Origin: DASSFZ01 sp036514635
GTDB taxonomy: Bacteria > Chloroflexota > Anaerolineae > Fen-1058
Assembly (NCBI GenBank): GCA_036514635.1
Contig: DATBWU010000040.1
Span: 1 to 13,455, forward strand
Direction of reading: 5' to 3'
DNA: 13,455 bases
The notes beneath the pieces are model-generated. The model did not search any database, had not been told where the DNA came from, and saw only the letters and a list, made by a program, of their open reading frames with translations. Each line of letters opens with the position of its first letter. The first letter of the stretch is position 1. Below are positions 1 to 8,963 of the stretch, in pieces. The position numbers were made by a program, and so were the translations under genes.

Positions 1-303
1 CCGCCGCTGGCCGGGTTTGCCGGCCGGTGGGGATTGCTACAAGAGACGAGTCACTTCGATCTGCGCGCCACGATCCTGCTGCTGGCCTCCAGCGTCAGCG
101 TGTCGATCGGCGTGCTGCGTGGACTGCGGGAGATGCTCCAGCCCATCGACGAGCCGGCCAATGACAAGCAGCGCGAGCGACGCGGCGAAGCGATCTTGAT
201 CGTCGCCGCGCTGGCCGTGTGCCTGTTCATTGGACTGTTCCCCGGTGTGCTCGCGCCGAGCGTGCGCCAATTCGTGGCGGCGTACACATTTGTAGGGAGA
301 TAG
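1..303 (+). CDS. Proton-conducting antiporter-like membrane subunit, C-terminal fragment (NuoN/NuoM-like)
   Basis: The first 100 residues of open frame belong to a protein whose beginning lies outside the window; the TAG stop is at 301-303. It opens with PPLAGFAGRW, which resembles the conserved G(L/P)PP(L/T)AGF loop of the NuoL/NuoM/NuoN and Mrp antiporter family. Two hydrophobic membrane segments follow, at about visible residues 21-42 and 63-87, separated by a charged loop (DEPANDKQRERR), with a short tail after FPGVLAPSV. The family forms the proton-translocating membrane arm of complex I-type NADH dehydrogenases. Which subunit this is cannot be decided from the fragment. NuoN or a NuoM-like paralogue seems likeliest, and an Mrp-type subunit is possible. 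No other complex I gene is visible, because the window begins here. Confidence 0.6.
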   Translation, partial: PPLAGFAGRWGLLQETSHFDLRATILLLASSVSVSIGVLRGLREMLQPIDEPANDKQRERRGEAILIVAALAVCLFIGLFPGVLAPSVRQFVAAYTFVGR

Positions 304-565
304 CCCTCACCCCCTACCCCTGCCCCTTCCCCCTCTTCGTGTGCACTCAAAGGTTGTCAGCAAATTTAGCGCTCGCCAACCATGTCCTCGCGGCTGACCT
401 GCCCTCGCGTGCAAAGCACGCAGGGGTTGCGCTCTGCTCCGCGGGGTTGGCCGAGACTCTCTTCAAACTCACCACCAAGACACCAAGCAGCACTAAGGTT
501 TTCTTGGTGTTTCTTGGTGTCTTCGAGACGTGGTGGTTAACCTTCGAGCCTTTTCAGACAATCTC
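304..565. repeat. Gap with CCCTCACCCC-type tract and CACCAAGACACCAAG palindrome
   Basis: No gene is supported in this 262-bp gap. It starts with a C-rich tract at 304-334 (CCCTCACCCC, then CCCCTTCCCCC). Its purine-rich counterpart GGCCGGGGAGAGGG lies at 569-582, inside the end of the next gene. Within the gap is a second palindrome. The left arm at 471-487 reads ACCACCAAGACACCAAG. The right side has CTTGGTGTTT at 503-512 and CTTGGTGTCTT at 513-523, then an 8-nt interruption, then GGTGGT at 532-537. The arms are exact complements apart from that interruption. It lies between the 3' ends of the convergent antiporter-like and glycosyltransferase genes, so it could form a bidirectional terminator-like hairpin, though it has no run of T typical of an intrinsic terminator. 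Confidence 0.7.
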
Positions 566-1789
566 TTAGGCCGGGGAGAGGGTAAGGTACACCTCTTCCA
601 TCTTCGGCACGATGGTGTTCCAATCGTATTTTGCTTCGACGTATCGCCGGCCGGCCACGCCGAGCCGCCTGCGCCGATCGGCATCTTCGATCGTCTTCAC
701 GACTTCCGCCGCAAATCGATCCGGGTCGTCGGCCACGATCACTTCGCGATCGTGCGCCACGTCGAAGCCGTCCACGCCCAGCGCTGTGCTGACGATCGGC
801 GCGCCCATGGCCATTGCTTCGAGCACTTTGAGGCGCGTGCCGCCGCCCATGCGCAGCGGCACCACGACGACCGAAGCGCCGGCGAGGTAGGGCCGCACGT
901 CATCGACCGCGCCGGTGATGCGAATGTCGTCTCGACCGCGCAGCACGTCCAGCCGCACGTGCGGGCGCTGGCCGACGATCGCCAACGTCGCCGGCGGGAT
1001 TGCCGCGCGCACTTTGGGCAGCACGCGCTCGGCGAACCACAAGACCGCATCGACGTTCGGGCGGAAGTCCATCGTCCCGCTGAAGACGAGCGTGGGTGCG
1101 CCGAAAACGGTCGGGGCGACGACGCCCGGCCGATAATACGCGGTGTCCACACCATTCGTCACGACGGCCACGCGCAGGTTCGGATCGAGCGCGCGGAGAG
1201 CGGCGGCATCCGCTTGCGACACGGCCACGACCCGATCGACCGATCGGCACACCTGCCGCTCGAACTGCCGGAGTTTCCACGTCTGGATCAGCGAGTAGAT
1301 TGCGCCGACGCTCCAGCCTTTCAACTGCCGCTCGGCTTCGGCCGTGCGGCGCTGCAGCAGCCATTCGGCGTTGTGATCGTCGAGCACCAACAGCGCCCGG
1401 GGGGCCAGGCGTCGCGCCAGCAAGCCGTAGCGGGCCATCTCAATCGCCTCGATCTGGATCACATCGTATTCGCGCTCACGCAGCAGCGCCGACAACCGGT
1501 TCGCCAGGCGGGGCGACCACAGCCGCAAGGCCATGTCGGGACGAGGCGAGAACAGCGTCGTGAATGCGCGTCCGATCATCGAACGCGACGGGGCATCGGC
1601 CCACGCGATACGGCGGCACGCTTTGCCTAACGGCGAGCCGGAAATGCGACGTACGCTCCCGGCATCGGCGAAGGTCAATAAATCGATCTCGTGCCGTTGT
1701 GACATTCCGACGATCAGGTTGAAGTTGCGGATCGCCGTGCCTTTGTGCGGCGGGTATGGAAGTTGAGGCGTCAGGAAGAGAAGGCGCAT
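566..1789 (-). CDS. Glycosyltransferase family 4 protein
   Basis: A 407-residue GT-B glycosyltransferase of the GT4 type, expected to move a sugar from a nucleotide-sugar donor onto a polysaccharide or lipid-linked acceptor in the cytoplasm. The N-terminal acceptor domain opens with LTPQLPYPPHKG (residues 7-18) and carries LDDHNAEW (136-143). The donor domain begins around TNGVD (211-215), continues with FSGTMDFRPNVDAVLWF (236-252), and ends in the nucleotide-sugar motif RLKVLEAMAMGAPIVST (319-335), in which Glu324 is a likely catalytic-motif glutamate. The N-terminal pattern recalls exopolysaccharide-associated transferases of the TIGR03087 type. The exact sugar is unknown. The start is the ATG at 1789; no strong ribosome site precedes it, and a short GGCGT/ACGCC inverted repeat sits directly upstream. 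The last residues (LTLSPA) are encoded by a GGGGAGAGGG repeat word. The second glycosyltransferase lies upstream on the same strand. Confidence 0.88.
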   Translation of the reverse strand: MRLLFLTPQLPYPPHKGTAIRNFNLIVGMSQRHEIDLLTFADAGSVRRISGSPLGKACRRIAWADAPSRSMIGRAFTTLFSPRPDMALRLWSPRLANRLSALLREREYDVIQIEAIEMARYGLLARRLAPRALLVLDDHNAEWLLQRRTAEAERQLKGWSVGAIYSLIQTWKLRQFERQVCRSVDRVVAVSQADAAALRALDPNLRVAVVTNGVDTAYYRPGVVAPTVFGAPTLVFSGTMDFRPNVDAVLWFAERVLPKVRAAIPPATLAIVGQRPHVRLDVLRGRDDIRITGAVDDVRPYLAGASVVVVPLRMGGGTRLKVLEAMAMGAPIVSTALGVDGFDVAHDREVIVADDPDRFAAEVVKTIEDADRRRRLGVAGRRYVEAKYDWNTIVPKMEEVYLTLSPA

Positions 1790-2043
1790 CGGCGTAACGC
1801 CTACGAAACGGAAAGGATTGATCCACAGTAACTGCGCATGGGTCTAGGTTTCCCTTCGCCGGACGATGAATCGTCCGGCTCAATCACACGCAAGCCGGGT
1901 AAACCCGGCTAACCGGCGCCAGTCGGCTTCAGCCGACTTGCATGATTTCAGCCGGAGAATTCATGCTCCGGCGACGAGGCGTGCGCAGCCACGATCCACG
2001 AATCTATGTTCGGCGCAGGTGTCTGACCGCGCCGCCGGTCGGG
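1790..2043. repeat. Cluster of five short hairpins between the two glycosyltransferase genes
   Basis: Five near-perfect hairpins stand in a row and extend just into the upstream gene. A: 1858-1867 pairs with 1870-1879 (GCCGGACGAT, loop GA). B: 1893-1900 with 1903-1910 (AGCCGGGT, loop AA). C: 1921-1928 with 1931-1938 (AGTCGGCT, loop TC). D: 1951-1957 with 1966-1972 (GCCGGAG, 8-nt centre). E: 2035-2044 with 2051-2060 (CCGGTCGGGT, loop CAGGAG), which contains the stop codon of the 2044-3195 gene. Stems are unrelated in detail but share the CGG/CCG style and mostly dinucleotide loops, as in REP-like extragenic palindromes. None is followed by a T run. They may protect or terminate the upstream transcript. 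No gene is supported in the gap. Confidence 0.8.
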
Positions 2044-3195
2044 TCAGGAGACCCGACCGGAACTTGAAGCGCCCCGCAACACACTCGTGTAAACCGCCAG
2101 CGTCTCGCGCGCGCAGCGTTCCCACGAAAACTCGGCCACGCGGGCCAGGCCTTTCTCGCGAAGTCGAGAGGCCAGTGTAGGGTCCGTAAGAACGCGCTCT
2201 ATCGTCGAAGCCAGTCTCCCTGCATCATCCGGGTCGTCGATGATCAGTGCGGCATCACCGGCAATCTCCGGCAGCGAGCCGCGCCGGCTGACGACGACCG
2301 GCAGGCCGCAGGCCATCGCTTCCAAAACCGGCAGGCCGAAGCCTTCGTAATGCGACGGCAGCGCCAGGGCCGACGCGCCGCAATAGAGCGCGACGAGATC
2401 ATCGTCCGCCGGCGCGTCGAGAAAGTTGACGCGCTCGTGCAAGCCCAATCGATCGATGTGCGCCAGCGTCTCGTCGAATAGCCAGCCGCGCCGGCCGGCG
2501 ATGACCAGTGGCGGCACGCCGGCGGCGCGATCGAGCAAGAGGCGGTATGCGTTAAGCAGGCCGCCGACGTTCTTACGCGGCTCGAAGGTGCCGACGAACA
2601 GCACGTAGCACGCCGGCAGCCCAAGCCGATCGAGGCGCAGGCGCGCATCGGCCGGCGGGAGGGGCCGGAAGCGCGCATCGGGCGCGAGCCACACCACGCT
2701 GATTTTCCCGGCGGGCACGTTCAGCAGATCGATCAGGTCGGTCTTCGTCGCGTGCGAATCGGCCAGAATGTGATCGGCCACGGCCACGGCGCGCGCGATT
2801 TGATCGTTGTAATAGCGGCGGCTTTCGGCGGTGAGGAACTGTGGATAGCGCAGGAACGTGAGATCGTGAACTGTGATTACGCGGCGGAAACGGCCTCTGA
2901 AGGGTGGGATGAAATCGGGGCTGTGCAGCAGGTCGATTCGTGCGCGGGCCAGCTCGATGGGGAGCGCCACTTGCTCGAAGCGATGATGGCTGGGCACCCA
3001 CAGGTTCCAGCGGCGCGCGTTGGGTGCGCCGGCCAGGTTGATTCGATCTTTGCGGCTGTGCAGGAGGGTGTACGTGCGGCCCGGATCGAGGCGCGGCAGC
3101 TCGCGCGCCAGATGAACGATGTATTGGCCGATGCCGCTCTCGCGCCGGTAATACACCAGGCGAGCATCCAGGGCAATGGTGGTCACACCGGGCAT
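2044..3195 (-). CDS. Glycosyltransferase family 4 protein (mannosyltransferase-like)
   Basis: A 383-residue GT-B fold glycosyltransferase, probably acting in surface polysaccharide or O-antigen-like assembly. Landmarks in order: IALDARLVYYRRESGIGQY (7-25) with the glycine-rich donor-side loop; HSPDFIPP (91-98); TVHDLTFLRYP (108-118); DSHATKTDL (146-154); FVGTFEPRKNVGGLLNAY (200-217), the start of the donor domain; and EGFGLPVLEAMACGLPVV (284-301), the retaining-GT E-x7-E motif with Glu284 and Glu292. Length is normal for the family. No ribosome site precedes the ATG at 3195, and that ATG overlaps a perfect TATAAT (3199-3194). The in-frame GTG at 3186-3184, the fourth codon, lies about where transcription would begin, so a leaderless start giving MTTIALDAR is an alternative. 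The stop codon falls inside a 10-bp hairpin. The specific sugar is unknown. Confidence 0.9.
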   Translation of the reverse strand: MPGVTTIALDARLVYYRRESGIGQYIVHLARELPRLDPGRTYTLLHSRKDRINLAGAPNARRWNLWVPSHHRFEQVALPIELARARIDLLHSPDFIPPFRGRFRRVITVHDLTFLRYPQFLTAESRRYYNDQIARAVAVADHILADSHATKTDLIDLLNVPAGKISVVWLAPDARFRPLPPADARLRLDRLGLPACYVLFVGTFEPRKNVGGLLNAYRLLLDRAAGVPPLVIAGRRGWLFDETLAHIDRLGLHERVNFLDAPADDDLVALYCGASALALPSHYEGFGLPVLEAMACGLPVVVSRRGSLPEIAGDAALIIDDPDDAGRLASTIERVLTDPTLASRLREKGLARVAEFSWERCARETLAVYTSVLRGASSSGRVS

Positions 3196-3199
3196 TATA
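3194..3199 (-). promoter_or_regulatory. Candidate -10 element for the 2044-3195 glycosyltransferase
   Basis: On the minus strand this reads TATAAT, a perfect sigma-70-type -10 hexamer, rare in such GC-rich DNA. Its last AT forms the first two bases of the annotated ATG (TATAATG). The predicted start of transcription is therefore near 3187, downstream of that ATG, which favours a leaderless GTG start. No convincing -35 is visible. Confidence 0.5.
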
Positions 3200-3200
3200 A

Positions 3201-3267
3201 AGCGTGAAACGTGAAGCGTAAAACGTGATGCCGGTGGCGGCGCGCGTTACGATTTACGTTTTACGCT
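3201..3267. repeat. GTGAAACGTGAAGCGTAAAACGT-type palindrome in divergent promoter
   Basis: The left side carries iterated words AGCGTGAAACGTGA then AGCGTAAAACGT (3215-3226). The right side carries GTTACG, ATTTACG and TTTTACGCT. The 12-bp arm AGCGTAAAACGT at 3215-3226 is the exact reverse complement of 3256-3267, with a 29-nt interior. The structure lies between two opposing TATAAT elements, so it could act on both promoters, either as a binding site or as a structural element. Confidence 0.7.
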
Positions 3268-3272
3268 ATAAT
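3267..3272 (+). promoter_or_regulatory. Candidate -10 element for the coiled-coil gene
   Basis: Perfect TATAAT 29 nt before the chosen ATG at 3301, in the context CGCTATAATC, which is also found at the htpG candidate promoter. A good -35 at 16-18 nt spacing is not seen. It would give a leader of about 20 nt that contains the ribosome site. Confidence 0.5.
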
Positions 3273-3300
3273 CGTGCGCACCGAACAGGGGGGAAACCCA

Positions 3301-4545
3301 ATGGCCGTCGACATGGAACTGACGCAGGTCTCACAACTGCTGAACTGGCTGGAAGCCGAGCGCAAGAAGGACAAGGCGACGCTGGCTACGCTCGACGAGC
3401 GCATTCGGGCGCTGACGACGGGCGCGCAACAACAGGCGCACCGCGTGCAAGAGCTGGATGCTGCGCTGGCCTCCATGCGTGCCCTGCTGTCCAGGCTGGC
3501 GCAGGTCGATCGCATCCTCGACGAGTACAAAGCCGAAGTGGCGGCGCTGCTCAACCGCCACGACGAAGAACGCAAGAAAGTCGAGCGTGAAGCGGCGCGG
3601 TTGCGGGCCGTTGAAGTGGAGGAGCTGAACCGGGCGCTGGCCGAGATCAAGAAAGACCTGATGCGCCTGCCCCGGATCGACGACGATATGTCCACCCGCC
3701 GCGCCGAAGAGAAACGGTTGGGCGATCAGGTCAAGCAGATCGGCTTGCAGGTGGACGTGGCGATGAAGCAGACGGAAGAGCGGACGCGCGGCGTTCCCTA
3801 TCTGGAAGAAGGTCGTCGCCAAGACAATAAGCGCATCGTCCAACTGGAAGCCGACAACATCGAGCATAGCCAGCGCATAGAAAGCCTGACCGCCAAGCTC
3901 CAGTTACTGGAAGATGCGCTGAACAAGTTCCCGGCCAGGCTCGATGTGCTGAACCAGGGCCTTGGCGCACAGGACAAGATCATCGAAGAAATCCGCGTGA
4001 TGGAATTTCGCCGCCAGCAACAAATGAAAGCCTGGGAAGAAGAACTCGCCAAGTTCCGCACGCAGATGACCGAGTATAGTGACCTGATGGCCCGCCTGCG
4101 CGAACAGGCGCAGATCAACCAGAAAGCGTCCGCCGACCTGGCGGCCTTCCAGGAAAGGCTGCGCCAGCGCACGGCGGAAATCGCCGAAGTCGAGCGCTTG
4201 TTTGAAGAGCGCATCAAGCGCACGCTGGAACAGGCGCAGGCCGAGGACGAGAAGCGCTGGCAGAAGTATATGACGCGCGGCGACGAGCGCTGGCACGATC
4301 ACGACCGGCAGAACGCCAAGCAACTGGAGCGCGTCGAGAAGCTGGAAAGCGAGCGCGACCGGCTAGCGGCGTCCCTTGACGACATGCGCCGGAAATATGA
4401 CGACCTGGTGCACCATCTGATCGATTTCGGCACCAGCCTAGCCGAGGCGCGCCGCAGCAGCCTGCCTAACGTCAGCGTGCCGCCGGCCACGTCGCCCGAA
4501 GACGGTCGCGGCATCCCCGACACCCCACCTCGCAAGCGGCGCTAG
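3301..4545 (+). CDS. Long coiled-coil protein of unknown function
   Basis: I do not recognise this 414-residue protein. Almost all of it is charged, Glu/Lys/Arg/Gln/Leu-rich and helix-forming with heptad-like spacing, for example LLNWLEAERKKDKATLATL near the start, followed by continuous coiled coil to about residue 385. A short disordered Pro/Ser-rich tail ends in basic residues PPRKRR. There is no signal peptide, membrane segment or enzymatic motif, so it is probably a cytoplasmic structural or scaffold-like protein. Resemblance to SMC or tropomyosin-like proteins would be composition only. The ATG at 3301 is preferred because GGGGGG at 3287-3292 gives a ribosome site at normal spacing; the in-frame GTG at 3274 has none. 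It is divergent from the glycosyltransferase, and its TAG stop overlaps a GTG that opens the next reading frame. Confidence 0.75.
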   Translation: MAVDMELTQVSQLLNWLEAERKKDKATLATLDERIRALTTGAQQQAHRVQELDAALASMRALLSRLAQVDRILDEYKAEVAALLNRHDEERKKVEREAARLRAVEVEELNRALAEIKKDLMRLPRIDDDMSTRRAEEKRLGDQVKQIGLQVDVAMKQTEERTRGVPYLEEGRRQDNKRIVQLEADNIEHSQRIESLTAKLQLLEDALNKFPARLDVLNQGLGAQDKIIEEIRVMEFRRQQQMKAWEEELAKFRTQMTEYSDLMARLREQAQINQKASADLAAFQERLRQRTAEIAEVERLFEERIKRTLEQAQAEDEKRWQKYMTRGDERWHDHDRQNAKQLERVEKLESERDRLAASLDDMRRKYDDLVHHLIDFGTSLAEARRSSLPNVSVPPATSPEDGRGIPDTPPRKRR

Positions 4546-4559
4546 TGCGCTGCTTAATT

Positions 4560-5007
4560 ACCGCAGAGCCCGCGGAGGGCGCCGAGATGGAAGAGAAGGA
4601 GAGGCTGGACCGAATAACAGAGAATATCATCGGCGCTGCCATCGACGTTCATCGAGCCCTCGGTCCTGGTCTACTTGAGTCTGCGTACGAGGCGTGTCTG
4701 GCATTTGAGCTGGCGCAGCGTGAGTTGAAAGTAGTGCGACAGCAACCACTGCCTGTGGTTTATCGGCAGGTCAAGCTGGAATGTGGTTATCGGCTGGACC
4801 TGCTGGTCGAGAACATGGTTGTCGTTGAGATCAAGGCGATTGAGCAGCTCGCACCGATTCATCAGGCCCAGCTACTCTCATATCTGAAACTATCAGGCTG
4901 CAAAGTCGGTCTATTGATCAACTTCAATGTCAAGACCCTGAAAGACGGGATTCGCAGGGTTGTAAACAACTTTCCGGATTCTCCGCGGTCTCAGCGATCT
5001 CAGCGGT
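4560..5007. mobile_element. GxxExxY element with 27-bp terminal inverted repeats built of 9-bp iterons
   Basis: The left end (4560-4586) is three 9-mers, ACCGCAGAG, CCCGCGGAG and GGCGCCGAG. The right end (4981-5007), read on the minus strand, is ACCGCTGAG, ATCGCTGAG and ACCGCGGAG. All fit NNCGCNGAG. The 448-bp unit contains only the GxxExxY gene, whose ATG follows the left end directly and whose stop overlaps the right end. A cargo-less unit of the same design is at 10810-10880. No clear target-site duplication is visible, and mobility is an inference from the repeat structure and from the lower G+C of the interior. Confidence 0.6.
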
Positions 5008-5009
5008 AA
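4587..5009 (+). CDS. GxxExxY family protein (PD-(D/E)XK nuclease-like)
   Basis: A 140-residue protein with the family signature GLLESAY at residues 28-34, preceded by IIGAAIDVHRALGPG. A PD-(D/E)XK-like core follows: RLDLLVENMVVVEIKA (69-84) supplies Asp71, Glu81 and Lys83, and HQAQLLSYLKLSG (92-104) is the conserved helix. The family's function is not established; the fold suggests a nuclease or nuclease-derived protein. The start is ATG 4587. GGAGG at 4574-4578 lies 8 nt upstream and comes from the inverted repeat itself. A GTG at 4545, overlapping the upstream stop, would add repeat-encoded residues TAEPAEGAE. The C-terminal SPRSQRSQR is also repeat-encoded. Sampled 60-nt lines are about 45-55% G+C against about 67% in the adjacent selB, which is consistent with later arrival. 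Confidence 0.88.
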   Translation: MEEKERLDRITENIIGAAIDVHRALGPGLLESAYEACLAFELAQRELKVVRQQPLPVVYRQVKLECGYRLDLLVENMVVVEIKAIEQLAPIHQAQLLSYLKLSGCKVGLLINFNVKTLKDGIRRVVNNFPDSPRSQRSQR

Positions 5010-5027
5010 AATAATCTTCCACCAACA

Positions 5028-6959
<1,932 letters not shown>

Positions 6960-6979
6960 GCAACGGATAAACGGATGTG

Positions 6980-7014
6980 CAGGTGATCGGCACTATGGAA
7001 GTGCCGGTCACCTG
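6980..7014. terminator. Hairpin between convergent selB and htpG
   Basis: A 15-bp stem, CAGGTGATCGGCACT (6980-6994) with AGTGCCGGTCACCTG (7000-7014), and a 5-nt ATGGA loop. The only imperfection is one T-G wobble. On the plus strand it is followed by a T-rich stretch (TTCCCTTCATTCGTTTATTCG), on the minus strand by a poorer one. Position and symmetry suit a bidirectional terminator. Confidence 0.7.
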
Positions 7015-7020
7015 TTCCCT

Positions 7021-8895
7021 TCATTCGTTTATTCGTTTTGTATCCGTTGCCGCCTCCATCAACTGCTGAATCCGCCCGACCATCTCCGCCGGATTGGGAT
7101 GCAGCCCGTCCACTAACAGCGCGCTGTCGTACAACTGCTCAATCGTCACATCGATGATCGGATCATCCGGGCGGCCTTTCACCAAGTCCGCCAGGTTGCG
7201 CGTGAGCGCGTGCGCGCGATTCACTTCCATGATCTTCTTCGGCACTTTGTATTCCTGACCCAGCAGGCGGCGCACGCGCGCCATGTCGCGCTCCGTGTCG
7301 CCTTTGGGCGAGACCAGGCGACACGGGCTGCCGCTCAGCGTCTGGCCTTCGCGCACCTCGGCCACGCGCTCGCCCAGCACCTTGCGGAAACGATCGAGCA
7401 GTTCCTTGAAGTCCGGCTCGACCACGGAATCGCCCGTGGCCGGCGTCGTCTCTTTAGGCAGGTCCAGCCCGGCATCATCGACGTTGCGCAGCGGCTTCCC
7501 ATTGAACTCGCGCAGCGCACCGGCCAGGAAACTGTCGAGCGGATCGATCCAGTACAGCACCTCAAGATCGTGCCGGCGGAAGTAATCCAGGTGCGGGCTG
7601 AGAGCGACCGACTTGAGATCGCTGCCGAGGACGTAGTAAACGGTATCCTGGCCGGGCTTCATCCGGTCGACGTATTCACTCAGCGACACGACCGCGTCGT
7701 GTTCGGTTTTGGTCGACGGGAAGCGCAGCAGCTTCGCCAGATTCGTGCGCGCATTCGGATCGAGTGAGATGCCCTCCTTAATGAACGGGCCGAACTCCCT
7801 CCAGAACACGCGATATTTGTCCGGCTCCTCGGCGGCCAGCCGCTCCAGCTCGTCGGTCAGGCGATTCGCCAGCACCGTGCGAATGCGCTCGACGACACGA
7901 TTGCTCTGCACCGCCTCGCGCGACACGTTGAGCGGCAAATCCTCAGACTCGACCACACCCACGACAAATCGATAATGGGCCGGCAGGAAGTCTTTGCTGT
8001 ACTCCTGAATCAGCACCTTGTGCGAGTATAACTTTAGACCATCCGCCTGCCGCAGGCTGAACAGGCTGCGCTCGCGCCGGCCCGGAACGCACAGGATCGC
8101 CTGAATGTCCACCGGCGCGTCGACGGAGACATGCACGTGCGCCAGCGGCGCTTCCGGCTCGAGCGCGAGCGCGCGGTAGAACTCGTCGTACTGTTCCTTC
8201 TTCACCTCGCGCGGCGGCTGACGCCACAGCGCCATCTGCCGGTTGACTTGCTTCTCCCGCACCCGGATCGGGAACGAGACGTAGTCGGAGTGTTTCTCGA
8301 TGATTTGCTCCAATCGCCAGGCCGAGGCGAACTCGGCGGCGTCTTCCTTCAACTTGATCTCGACCGTCGTCCCGCGATGTTCTCGCTCGGCGGGCACGAG
8401 GCGGAACGTCTCGTCGCCGCGCGAAATCCAGGCGTGCGCCGGCTCATCGCGCTGATACGCGCGCGACACCACGCGCACCTCCTCGGCGACCATGAACACC
8501 GAGTAGAACCCCACGCCAAACTGGCCGATCATATCGGTGCGGACGCTCGCGCCCGCTTCCACCTGTTTGAGGAAAGTCGAGATACCCGACCGCGCCAGCG
8601 TGCCCAGGTTCTCGATCAGCTCGTCGCGCGTCATGCCGATGCCGGTGTCGGAAATCGTCAGCGTGCGGGCCTTCTCGTCGAAGTCGATCAGAATCAGCGG
8701 CTCCAGGTCGGGGTCGAGCACGTCGCGGTTTGTAAGCATTTCGAACTGGATGCGATTGATGGCATCCGAGGCGTTGGAAATCAACTCGCGCAGGAAAATC
8801 TCGCGCTCGGTGTACAGCGAATGCACCAGGATATTGAGCAGTTGCCGCACCTCGGCGCGGAACTCGAAGGATTCAGAAGGGGTATCCTGACTCAT
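7021..8895 (-). CDS. htpG: Molecular chaperone HtpG (bacterial Hsp90)
   Basis: A 624-residue ATP-driven dimeric chaperone of the cytoplasm, close to the usual family length. The N-terminal GHKL ATPase domain shows LRELISNASDAI (with Glu37 and Asn41), DTGIGM with Asp83, LARSGIS in the lid region, and GQFGVGFYSVF (124-134). The middle domain has EDLPLNVSREAVQ with the conserved Arg that contacts ATP phosphate. The C-terminal dimerisation domain follows. The start is ATG 8895, because GGAG lies 6 nt upstream (8905-8902); the longer GTG start at 8907 has no ribosome site. The C-terminal residues KRINE lie in an AACGAAT repeat word also found at the selB end. It is divergent from the lipoprotein gene, with a candidate TATAAT at 8963-8958. 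No clear CIRCE operator is seen. Confidence 0.97.
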   Translation of the reverse strand: MSQDTPSESFEFRAEVRQLLNILVHSLYTEREIFLRELISNASDAINRIQFEMLTNRDVLDPDLEPLILIDFDEKARTLTISDTGIGMTRDELIENLGTLARSGISTFLKQVEAGASVRTDMIGQFGVGFYSVFMVAEEVRVVSRAYQRDEPAHAWISRGDETFRLVPAEREHRGTTVEIKLKEDAAEFASAWRLEQIIEKHSDYVSFPIRVREKQVNRQMALWRQPPREVKKEQYDEFYRALALEPEAPLAHVHVSVDAPVDIQAILCVPGRRERSLFSLRQADGLKLYSHKVLIQEYSKDFLPAHYRFVVGVVESEDLPLNVSREAVQSNRVVERIRTVLANRLTDELERLAAEEPDKYRVFWREFGPFIKEGISLDPNARTNLAKLLRFPSTKTEHDAVVSLSEYVDRMKPGQDTVYYVLGSDLKSVALSPHLDYFRRHDLEVLYWIDPLDSFLAGALREFNGKPLRNVDDAGLDLPKETTPATGDSVVEPDFKELLDRFRKVLGERVAEVREGQTLSGSPCRLVSPKGDTERDMARVRRLLGQEYKVPKKIMEVNRAHALTRNLADLVKGRPDDPIIDVTIEQLYDSALLVDGLHPNPAEMVGRIQQLMEAATDTKRINE

Positions 8896-8921
8896 TGCAC
8901 GCTCCACAATCGGAGTGAGAG

Positions 8922-8948
8922 TACGGAAGTATGGGAGTATGGGAGTAC
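8922..8948. repeat. TATGGGAG iterons in the htpG leader
   Basis: Three consecutive 8-bp units on the plus strand (TACGGAAG, TATGGGAG, TATGGGAG, then TAC) between the htpG start and its candidate -10 element. They would lie in the untranslated leader of htpG mRNA as a CCCATACT-type pyrimidine-rich stretch. Confidence 0.65.
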
Positions 8949-8957
8949 GCAGTGTGG

Positions 8958-8963
8958 ATTATA
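8958..8963 (-). promoter_or_regulatory. Candidate -10 element for htpG
   Basis: Minus strand TATAAT in the context GCGCTATAATCC, about 62 nt before the htpG ATG. A -35 hexamer at normal spacing is not convincing. The rest of the 8964-9103 region upstream of the lipoprotein gene holds no promoter I can name. Confidence 0.5.

Noticed and set aside
530..1630. 366-residue open frame on the plus strand opposite the first glycosyltransferase
   Set aside because: Its product is His/Arg/Ala-rich without domain features and mirrors the codon bias of the well-supported minus-strand gene.
4545..4586. GTG at 4545 as the true start of the GxxExxY gene, translationally coupled to the coiled-coil gene
   Set aside because: The extra residues are only the translated iterons, while ATG 4587 has a GGAGG site at ideal spacing. 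Coupling cannot be excluded but is less likely.
4545..5020. Target-site duplication around the GxxExxY element
   Set aside because: The A/T-rich flanks (TTAATT and AAAATAAT) share no convincing direct repeat, so none is claimed.
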